64,000 nucleotides of DNA from Ischnura elegans. Lineage: Eukaryota; Arthropoda; Insecta; Odonata; Coenagrionidae. The notes beneath the pieces were generated by a model. The model did not search any database. It had not been told where the DNA came from and saw nothing but the letters and a program-made list of their open reading frames with translations. The stretch spans positions 138,942,198 to 139,006,197 of the forward strand of contig NC_060246.1 in assembly GCF_921293095.1 (NCBI RefSeq). Reading direction: 5' to 3'. This document shows, piece by piece, positions 38,701 through 50,700 of this stretch (positions are counted from its first letter, which is position 1; every line of letters begins with the position of its first letter). The translations under genes and the position numbers were made by a program.

Positions 38701-41700
38701 GAGACCGTTATTCGTTTATCGCACTTACGCTTTGCGATAACGTCAAGTATTTTAAATTTCGCGCGAAAAAAAAGGCGAAGTGGCGGGCGTTGCATGTTGT
38801 TCATTTTGTGGGCGGTAATATAGTCAGTCTATACAAAGTGCGAAACGGTGTTGTTTATTGATAATTGCGATTACGGTTTTAGCAAAAATTTCTGCAAAAT
38901 GAATTCTTGCGTAGGTGCGCAAGGTTTTACTTGACATAATGGTTTTCAGGAACCTAAAAAGTGATTTCAAGGCATTTTTCCATGTAGAGTTTTTGTTGTC
39001 ACTTTTTTCGCCGAGTTCCCAATAATTTTGGTTCCTGTAACTGCGACGATGTTTCAGCGATGATGATGCCCAGGCGACGCTCGCCCGGGCGGCCACCATA
39101 GCGAAGCCGAAAAGCAAATGCTGGAAGATGCAAAAATGGAGAAGGATTTACGTCACAGCTGCTATTGTCATCGATGAAGACAGGAACTCGTATTTATGCG
39201 ATAGTTTGGCATTCTCAACGTAAAAAATGCCCCAAATATGATATGCTAACATTTTTTTCGCATAGGAATTGTGAGGTCTAGGAGTCGATATACACTTTTT
39301 ACATTGTTTGTTATGGGACACTATGCTTCGATTAATGTCATTTCGTTTATCGTCACATTTTTCAGGAACGGTAAGGGACGTTAAACGAGGACTCACTGTA
39401 TATGGAGCAGTTTTGAATTTTAATATCAAGGTGACTGCAGTGATGTAGCAATCACCTTGTATTTCAAATTTAATTTCAAGGTAATTGCTACCTGCAAAGA
39501 CATACCTAGAAGCATCTAGAAACTGTGAGGTTAACTTTTTGATACAAATTCAGAATTGCACAGGAATAAGGACAGGAGGATAACAGAAAGCCAATGACAA
39601 GCACTGACTAACAAGATAATAATGACAAAATACAGATGCTAATTCACATTTCCAAAAATTTTAAAAGGGCATCATACCATCATTGAGGGTAGAAAAAATA
39701 CTTGTTGGCATTTAATTCCAATGACAGAGCATGTGACCAATATGCCAACCTCTTATTACCGTATATCTCCGAATATAGTCCCCCCCCCAATTTTGAGACC
39801 TCAGTTTTGGGAAAAATTTTAAAATGTAAAGGAAGGCAATTTTTCTGTGGTTAGCAAGTTAAGATTCTAGATTCGATAAAAACTATTATTTTCTGTGAAG
39901 ATTAAGAACAAATCTGTTCACATATTTTCCATCACAACAAAATAACTATACCTAAAACATGTTGTGATCCATTGCATGTATCAGTAATTTATAGTTCCTT
40001 AACCAGATGTAATGAAGAAATGAGAAATTTTTTTAAGTATCCAAGGCTATTGTATTTTTTAAACCTTCACAAATTATTAATATTTTTGATTTCCAAATGA
40101 CTACAGACAATGTCAATATATAAGCTTTAACTTAAAGCCCATAAACAGTATTGCATTTGGCCCTGAAACTTCCTTAGATCCAGTGTAACACACCCATCAA
40201 GTCATCACAAATCCAAGTGACCTGAAGAATTTAGGAAATCTAAATAAAATTGTGTTAAATAAAGTATAAATATTATAAAAATATTGCTATCAAATGCCTG
40301 CTAAGCAAAACAATTGAACTACAGGACTAACAAATATCAAAGTAATAAAATTAAGAAATAAACTTTTTCCAACAAACATTAAAACTGAAAAAAAATTATA
40401 TCAATTTTCAATGCCTCGTCGCGAATCATTGCATAAGTTACACAAAGAGCTTCTGCTCTGCATTTGCGCACAAATTCGACGATATTTTCCTCTAATTCTT
40501 TGAATCTGCCGCATCGAGACCCCCAAAATTACTTCCGCGATGTATTAGCGCTTTGCTAGCGCTGTAAATACTATGATTTACGGCGTATTCTGCAACGGCT
40601 ATTTTTAAATTGGCATCGAAACTCCGTCTTTGAAGGCCTCTTATCTGCGGCAGGATTGATCCTCATCTTTCTACTTGATCCATCACCTCACCGTTGAACG
40701 TAAAATTATTTTTAATAAAGAAAATATCGCGGAAATAATTGCGAAACGTTATGCGACGTAATTTATCGATCCTATTTACCCTGACGAATCGAAGATATTC
40801 CTCAATAAATTGATTACACTTTCGATGCTGAGTCGCTGTATTTCGATCAAATGCAGTAATGCCGGCGCTTCTGGTTTAAAGTCGTCGATTATGGGCGTAA
40901 TCCAGTACACGCTCCCAATGCTCCCGAGTGCTCCCGCTTCAGACGCTACAGATTCGTGGTCCACTTTCGCTCCTATCGCTCCCAGTGCTACCCTACTGGA
41001 TCACGGCTGGAGCGATTGTAGCATTTGTTAGTCGTTTGTTTTACTAGTATCGTCTGCTCGGATATTAGATCGTCTGAATTAGGGATTGTTATAGCCCCTT
41101 GTACTTTACTTAGCGTGTTGGAGAGGTCAGTAATATAAATGACAAAAAGAATATGACCATGGGGTACACCACAAGAAACCTATTTAATATTAGATCTTCC
41201 TTGGATACCATGATCGGGCACCACAGCAGACCGATGCTTGTCCTGAAGATTTTACCCACTGGTTTGCAAATCCTCTAACAACAAGGTGATAAACTTAAAC
41301 TATAAAGAGCAGATCATATGATGCATATAAAAGAAGATAAGACCGATTAAATACCTTATTAGAGAAATTTCAATGAAACCAAAAATAAGCCTAATTAACT
41401 TAACTCACCTAAAAGCCTGCGTTTAAACGATACACGTACAAGTTAATGCCTGTTTGCGTGAATTATTTTTGTGGACCGAAACGGAACATGTACGAATGTT
41501 TGAACCTAGCTAAAATAGGTTAAATTTGCCGATCATGCATTTGCACAAGTTGAGTGGTTAACCACTTAACGTGCAACAACGCAACCGTACGGTCATGGCC
41601 AACTCTAATACGTTTAAAGTTGGCCATGGTACGGTACATTTCGAGATCTTTCTCGCGTTCATACATTTAGACTTGTGCGGATTTATGTTGGTGTAAAAAG

Positions 41701-44700
41701 GCCTTAAGTGGAGTGTCCTTTATGCGATTTATCAATTGCACTCATGACATTGTATGACAGTCTCAAAAGCAGTCCTACACTTGAACCAATCTCGTCAACA
41801 ACGAGCCTTAAGCATAAATGCAATGCGTGTCAACCTGACCTTAAGAAAATTACATAAGTAAAATACAACCGAACATCATAATAATTGATTAAATTTCACT
41901 TGAAGATTAGAGGAAGATATCATCATTTAACAGAGAATACAATCTTCATGGGGAAAGCTTGAAGAAAACCTAGGTTGGCCGCCAAAAAGCAACAAACGGA
42001 ATGCTTTAACTAGAAGTTCACGTACCCTAACCTAAGAAGTCATATTCTATCTCAATTTCACGCAATATCAAGTTCAAATAACTAATAATTGATCTAAATA
42101 ACAAATAAATCAATATAACTTACAAAATTAACATAATTCTTATGTAACGGACGGAATGCTTCGACCGGAAAGTTCACTCATTACATGTCTTATTAATTTC
42201 GAATAGCCATTTTCTATCTCCCCTTCTCGCTAGCTCAAGCTTAAACCACTAATAATTAAATAATATTATATATAATTAATTATCACAACAAATTTTATAA
42301 GATATCTTGGTCTTGCCGCTCAATTTCTTCCCCGATCTGGCCCGTGGCGACTCTGAATTGTGAAACCATTGAGTTACAGCCATTTGCCTCACCGTAATAT
42401 CCCCCGAATAGTTCTTTAACCATTTGGTTTTAGCATTTACTATCCAGGCTATCTTAGCGACTTCTTCCATCAACTCCAAATGGTCATATTATTGCCGGCC
42501 AGGTCCACAATTGTTATGAACACCATTTTCTTTTGCCTTCCTTCCCGTTCAAATTCGCGCAGAAAACCGGTTCGCCCTACCTATTTCTTGGGAGCGTTTG
42601 TAGCGAGAGAGAAGCGAATATAGTGACGTCATGCGTGACGTACGAGAGCGCCACGGGAGCTTTTGTAGCTTCTACTGGACCACGAAAAGACTCGCTTCCA
42701 GTGCTTCGGAGCACTGGGAGCTTGTACTGGACTACGCCCTATTGCGCCTTTTCAGAAACAAATGCATCACCTATTGCGCATTCTTGTTCTGTGAAGGCGA
42801 TAAAGACAGTGGTTGTAAACACGAACCGCACGGACGTATAGTAGCCACGGACGCAATGAAATGCTAAATCGTCACGAAAGGTTCACTTTATCTGTTTATT
42901 TTTCGCAATTATTTAAATCGTGTAACTATTAAATGAGCGACGGGTACATATACTATTGATTCAATTCCAGTGTTCGATTGATGTAATGATAGTGTGTGTT
43001 TAGTTTTCATTTTAATTATTTACTGTTCTGCGTCATTAAGTGATCAGTGTCGATTGAATTATTCTAACGATACTTTTCCAAGAAAAATTAACGGCTACCT
43101 GATGGATTCTGTGAAAACGCGTATTCGATATGCTATTAGAATCGGAAGAATCGTATCTTTACTACATTTGTGGTAAAAATTGTCTAAATTTCCGGTAAAA
43201 CGTGGCAGTATTTACTAATATCTCCGATTATAATACTCAAATATACTCAAATAGAAAGACTACGAGAACATTAGCCATTATGCCGTTATTTATAACTTTA
43301 TGGTCACCTTTAGTATGCTAAACTGGATTACACTCGATTATAGTCCCCCCCCCCTTACTTTTCCGCGGCCATTTTTGGAAAAAAAGGGGGGACTATATTC
43401 GGAGATATACGGTATAGAGAATGAATGGAGTTCAGACAGTATATCCAGTCAAATACCAATTTATTTTACACATCTTTGGCCTTTAAATGGTTCTTTGATT
43501 ATCCCTCGTGAATTCAAGTTCTACACTACATGCCATATTCACAATAAGGGGCTTACGCTGTAAATGCTAACCAGGACCGCTCAGATGCAAGATTGGTTTA
43601 AGGGCAAAATAGTATCAACCAGGAGTCCCAACAATACATAAGATACAGGTACTATGGGTTCAGGCCCTGGGAGTTTTAGCCCTCCACCTCTAAGTGAGCC
43701 TAATATTAGCTAATAGTTCTTACAAATGTGTTACTAACCTGAGCATCTTCGAGATGAACATCTCTCCCTTGGCTCTGTGATTCTCCTGCAACCATTTCCT
43801 CATACTCCATTCGTTTACCTTCTACCCCAGCCAATTCCGTTTCAAGTTCTTTGATGTCTTCCATGTGGGCAGCATGTGCCTTCTTTGCCTGAGCAAGTGA
43901 TTTTCTAGCAGATTCCAGCTTCTTTTGCATGTGTGTTACTCGCTCTTTGGCTTTTATAAAAGTAGGCCGCTTCTTATTGATTTCAACTTCCTGTGGTGAT
44001 GAAGAGATTTAAATGCAATGAAATATGAATCAATAAAAAGGAAAAGGGCATAAAATCCCTGAAAATGAACATTGATGTTTATAGAAAAATAAAATTAGTG
44101 GATTTATAATACACAACTTTAATGACCCCGAAAAATGCTGCACGATAATGTCTATTTATAATAAATTACCATCTAATTTAAAAAATATTAGTTATCTTAT
44201 TATCTTCAAAGTTAGAATAAAAATGTATTGTAAAACCTCTTTTACTCAATAGATAAATTCTAATTATGAGGCAAACATTTTCCTCACTACTATACTTAAA
44301 AATATTGTTTGTTACAGCTATTATTTTTGTACTACAGTTATTTTTGTAATTTAAAAAATTTTATCTGCTATAAGTCTTTATTCTTTATTTTCTAGTGATT
44401 TTTTTATACAGCAATTGTATAAAAAATATGTTTCATACTTTACCAGTGAACTTCTGTATTGATACTTTTATTTAACTTTCCTTACGTTTATACTTGAGAT
44501 GTGCGAATAGTACCCGCGAATACTCGAATACTAGAAAGTATTCGATATTCGAGGTCTCGAATACTTATGCTAAAGGTACGAGCTCGAATACCTCGAATAC
44601 TTTGAATTTCGCGCCATACACTGTTGCATGCACGTCATTGGTAGTTGACTCAGAAAAATGTAGAGAACTTAGTCGTTTAGTGCATGTAGTGCTGATTTAT

Positions 44701-47700
44701 GTAAGTTGACGAACTACATCAAATTCGCGGATTAGAGCGGTGTAAAGAGTTTGACGTGGGGAACCGAAAATGATCGGGTGAAAAAATCCCTGGTTTCCCC
44801 CACCAGGAGAAACTCAGTGCAGTGGCATAGTAACTATGTAGCACAATTCCCAAAATCCGCTACCCCCTCCATCCATCAGCCCTCGGCCCCTCCTCCAACG
44901 CTTTTCTCCTCTCCGAAAAAAAAAAAAATTAAGTTACAGGAGAATGATAGAATCATGTTTCACCATTCCCCCTTTCTCCCCCACTGACCTTTTTCCGCCT
45001 ACCTGCTGCGAAGTTCCCTATTTATGGAGGTCAACTGCTGCATGAGTCATCTATTAGCCCAAAAGGTGTCTAACAATGACTTTCGGCAATTGATATTACA
45101 ACTTTATTGGATTGAAATATTAGTAATGTGCGCATAATTTAACCCTTTCGCTGCTACAAGCGGGAATACCCGCAAAAAACATTATGGTTATTGCCTGCGA
45201 CATGCGGGGATATTCCACGACTTTCAAAAAACTTTTCCTTTCAACATGACATGCGGGTAAATATCTACGTTTTCGAAAAACCCTCCCGTAGGTGCTGTCA
45301 TCTGCTCGAAATTCTAGCGGAACTACGTCCATTCGTGCAGCGACATTCAGCGACGTCAAATGAATGATTCAATTCATTTTTTTCTGGATAATAGGCAAAA
45401 TAATGGAACCGATGAAAAATCTATTGAAGCAGCAAAAGGGTTAAAAAAGAATAAGACCAAATACGACGTATTTCTGACTTTATTAAGCATTTTACGCAAG
45501 GAAATAAATGTTAAAATACGAAGGAGACTTAGGATTCTGGCAAAACTCAATATCCTCACAGCTGAGCTTCTCGGAAGTTGATGCGGTATTTTTTTTCTGA
45601 AAACATATATCAAGTTACAATTTATGAGTTATGCTATAAATCTCAATTGTCACAGACGAAGGGATATTTCCTCAGGATATTTGGTTTCTGCCTGCTAGCA
45701 ATTCAAATCCATCTGCTTATCCCTTGAGAACTTCCAAAGATGGACTGAAAATAATTGAAGAAGGAGAAAATCCGGTGGAGAAGCACATGTGCTCTGCAAA
45801 ACACCTCGGATTGTCCGCTAGCACTTGACAGTAGGAGTGGGGGTCAAGCGAGCTACCTGATGAAATATGAAGGTGGATGAAGCCGAGTATCAGATGGGCA
45901 TGCCGCTAAAATGGCGTTTGGAAGATAAAAATGTATACATCAGACAGAAATCCATCGTAGCAGTGTAAATGCCGAGACGCATCCAATCATTTTTTTGCGA
46001 GATGATTTGTCCCCTTAGGATATTTGAAAGAGATGTTAGTTGTATCAAATATACGTCCAAATCTTTTCCATTAAATTAAAATATTCCATTAATCAGCTGA
46101 AGTCCTGTTTGAATCCTTTAAAGGAAATCACAATTACTCTCCAAAACCCTGGGTTTCCTGCTGAATAGGCAACCTAGTCAAACATTCCAGCATTCATAGT
46201 TTTTTTCATCCATCCCCTTGAAAAACAATAGATCGCGGTTCCACTGTATACCTTTTTATTTATACATTCATCAAGTGAAATAGAAGAAGGAACGTACATT
46301 TAATATGCTTTGCGCAATTCTAGTATTCGAGCAATGATTTAATATTCGAATTCGATATTCGAGTTCGAGAAATCTGCTATTCGACCCATCTCTAGTTTAT
46401 ACACTAACCAATGGGGAAAATAATCAAAATTTGCCCCTATATCCATTAAAATATGACATTTACAATGTAAAAAAAGAATCTTTTAAAGTCAGAAATACTG
46501 AAACTTGTGTCACAAAGCTATTGGTAGCCTTAGAAATTTTATAATACAGAAATAATATTTTTTATATTTAAAATATGATTTACAAGGTCACACAAAGTCT
46601 AAAAGAATGTGACATTTATAGGAATATGAGCAACATATATACCATTTTAAATCTATACCTCTGGTACAAGGAACATGATTTTACCTAATATGTTCCTATA
46701 TGTATATGTCTTTAAATTCTGACATGGTTGTATTATTTGGATAACGACAAAACACAAACGACAATAAGAACTATAACTGGCTAACCTACCATCTCACGAA
46801 TTTCTTGCTCCACTTTGGCTAGCTCTCTACCAAGCTTCCCATGCTCTTTCTTCTTTTCTTTCAGCTGCTCTTCAGCCTTTTCCTTTCGTTTCTCAACCTT
46901 CTCCAAATCATGCTGCTTCCTCTTCAATTCCAAATCAAACCTTTCCATGTCTTTCTCATTGTGATATAGGCCAAAGAGCTGTAACTCAATTTGTTTTTCA
47001 CTCTGAAAAGAAAAATAAATATTAAATCGACTGCAGTAGTGTTCGAATATTCATAATTTAAGATTAAAAAAAAAAAACCAAAAACAAGGCATGCTACAAA
47101 AGAGGAAAACCTTAAAAACAAAAATTATTCCTAAATATTGTCTTACGTCCTCTTTCATTTCTCTGATAATGACCATGAACACAAATTTCAGGGGCACAAC
47201 AATACGCAAATTATAATAGTGAAAGCCATTAAAGTGAAGATACAAGAGAGCATTGTAAAGTAAGGTCTACAAAAAACACCATTCCCGAACAAAAGTCACT
47301 AGGCAAAATTTGATAACAGTACTGCATTCCTTGATTCCTATGCCAAAGAGTAGAACCACACACATGACCTTAGGCTGCTCAGTCGCTGCGTAGCAGTCGC
47401 TTAGGAGGGAGCTTCCACTTAGTTTGCCCACCAGACAAAAAAGCGAATTACGCTCAGTCATTCAATTTTTATATGCAAAAAAGGTTTCCCCAATAGAAAT
47501 TCATTGCCAGTTAGTGAAACGGTACAGTTTGACGGTGCCAGGAGTTTCTGATGGATGGGAAAACATCCAGGATGAGCATAGGTCAAGGCAGCCGAGTTAG
47601 CTGGAATCAACAGCAGCTTGCATTTACGATATGGGGCACAATAACTGGAGAATTACTCTTCATGAGATAAAGGAAGATTTAAATGAAGAGTGTGGCTACT

Positions 47701-50700
47701 TCTCTGAGTAGAATATTACGTCGGAGGTCCTTGGTTACAACAAGTTGTCTGCCAGATTGGTCCCAAAGCTGCCCACCAATGAGCACAAGAGATAGCATGT
47801 AACAATTTCTCTGATGCAATGAAGAAGAGGGCAAAGAATTTTTGAATTTGATTGTGACAAGAGACAAAACATGAGCACGTTATTACACCCCAGAAACGAA
47901 GGAACAGTAGAAACAATGGTGTCACCCGCCCTCACTGATGCCCAAAAAGTTCAAGACAGAGGAGTGGTTTTATTACAACAGTGCACTTCAGCTTATGATT
48001 AACAATTTTTTAATTCACTTAGTCAATGTCCTTTAGGCCTATTAACGATTTTTGTTTAACCTCATGTACAGTCCCAAAACATTTTCCTTACAATTCCCTT
48101 TTCAGTCTAGGAAATAAAAAAAGTCACAGGGGGGGGGGGTGAACAATTGGCGTCATGCCATTTTTTGTCAAAAACCGCTTCATGGATAGCGCGGTGTGGG
48201 CGGGTGCATTGTCGTGGTGGTAGAAACAATCACCTGTGCACCAAAGATCCACCCCTTTCTTCCAAATATTTTCCCTTAACCTCTGCAAAATATCTACAAA
48301 CTTCGTCAATGGTTTGGTCACGATCTTCTTGAACGAGGGAGTGGACTTTTGCAACATTATCGTCCGTTCTTGATGTAGACGGGTGACCTGAACGAGGATG
48401 GTCATCAATCGACATCTGTCCATTCTTGAAATGCAAAAACCAGTCGTAGACACGTGTTTTACTCAGAGCACTATCCCCATAAGCAGTTTTAAGCATCATT
48501 AGAGTTTCTACAGGAGTTTTACCCAGCAAAAAACAAAACTTCACAGCTGGACATGGCTCCCGGCAGTCAGCCATTACACTAAATCGGAAAAAGTTGGTTA
48601 ACAGAAAAAAAAATCCCATAGACAAACGGATGCACTCAGAGCAACCAGGATTCGCGCACTGACTCAGGAAATATCATTGCTTAGAACCCTTTACGGGAAA
48701 AACCGATCCCTCACTCAGCCGCCCCCCACAGCACTATTCACGTTACTTTTGGGTCCCCCCTAGTAAATGGGACCAGAAATATAAATATTCACTAACCAAT
48801 TCATCCTTTAACCGTTGGTATTTTTCAGCTTCCTCCTTTTCCAGCTTTGCTTCTTTACGTTCAGCAGCAATGCCCTTCTTTTTCTGGTATGTAAATTGAG
48901 TGTCCTCTTCAGCTTTCAGCATCTCTGCCCTTAATCTGTCATACTCCTCCTTAAGAGCTCCAGAACTGGCAGTAAAAGAGATACATAGGTAGCGCTCAAG
49001 TTCTCCATTAACTCATATACCATGATTGAATTTCATACCAATGAAAAAACTAAATAAAATGATTATGAATAGACAACAAGAATTATAATCAGTGAGCAAT
49101 ATAATCAGCTAGACTTCACAGAGACAAAAAAACTCAATAGGTAGAACTTGTAACATCTTTAAATGCAACCCTTTCAGATGCACGGTTCAGAAGTTCTGAA
49201 AATATTAGGGATGATTTTACCCTAAGTACAAAAACAGATAACAGATTTGGCTTTGAAAATTAGTCTTAATTAAAATAAATAATTATCGATTACCGTCAGA
49301 AAACAAAGGATGAAAAAAATTAATCAATAAATATCTCAGTATTAATAACAAGGTTAAGTACACCATCAACTGATTTCTGCTGAGATTATGTAACATTTAA
49401 TATGTATTTTATGAAAAATGAGCTTGTTCTACAGAGAAGTGAATAAATAATTTAATGAGATCCTTCCTTGCAACACTCAATCCATCCTTCCCAAAAATAC
49501 TAACCCACTTATTTCTTCAAAAAGAGTAGTTCTTTCCTTCGGATTTTTCATTGCAATGGATTCAACAGCTCCTTGGAAGACAAGGAAGTTTTTGGCTTTA
49601 GCATTTATACCCAACTTCTCCAGTTCTGAGAGGTACTGCTGATTACCAACACTCTGAGAAAAAACAATTTTGAATTTTTAACAATTTAGAATGCTTGAGA
49701 TTATAATAACTATGTCACAAGGACACAGAGTTAGTATAAAATGATACCTCTCCATTGATCTTGTGCTCCGAGGATGACCCTTGGACACTTCTGGTGAAAC
49801 GCTTTTCAGAGCCATCACTCATTTGAAAAACTGCAGTCACTGATGCACTGTGGAAAAAGAAAAACTTTAATGACAAATTTAAATAAATTTTACGTCTAAG
49901 GCCTATTAAGAAATCTACTTTTTAAACCTGATACTTTCAATAGATAATATTGAGTGCCCAAAAAAAATCAGAATCTAAAACCAAAGATCGCAAATCATTA
50001 AAGAAGTGAGTTACAAAGAAGTGTCACCTAAAAATACTACAGAAAATACTGCCACCAAAAAATTACAAACCTTGCATGTTTACAGTTTTATGCTGAAACC
50101 AATTGCTTGTACCAATAAAATTTCAATCAAATGGATGCTTTCACATGATGAATGGTACTGCACCAGTCCCAGTACAGAAAAGGACAGCCAGCGATGAACT
50201 TAAAAAGTTGGATGAATTAAGCTATCGCAAATCTTAGATACATAGTAAATCTTCTAATCGAAGGCCAAGGAAGCCAGAGAGGATGACCACCCACTACGGG
50301 ATGGATAAGTGGATAATTTGGTGAACTTATTTCATCAGCCAATCTCAAGAAAACAATTATTAAATTAAGCTATATCAAAAGTTTATGTTTAAATTGACAC
50401 CAAACACCTAGAAAATTAGTTGATAGTTACCCACATTTATCAACACTTTTCTATGTATCTAAATTCATGTATCCAGTCTGCAGAGAATTTTGAGAGGATA
50501 ATGGAGTGGAAGCCTAGTACCTCAACGGGATAAAATGCAACAGCTGATGGAAAGGGTGGGACTAGTTATCGTTAAAGGGGAGGCTTGCAAATTGTCCCAT
50601 TCATGAAAGATAGATTTTGGGCCAAATTCATAAGAACGGCCTTATAGGTAGCAGGTTAAAAGTGACAGTAAAAAGTTCTTGAATATTTTTCCCATGGTCA

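Larger units (their letters stand above)
39759..43412. mobile_element. TA-flanked TIR element, 3.65 kb, host of a nest
   Basis: Left end CCGTATATCTCCGAATATAG followed by a C-run; the right end is its inverse (GGACTATATTCGGAGATATA then CGG), with TA on each side. A second inner copy of the TATAGTCCCCC block lies at 43339-43353. The interior is occupied by at least two younger TIR elements. No transposase frame was recognised. Confidence 0.72.
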
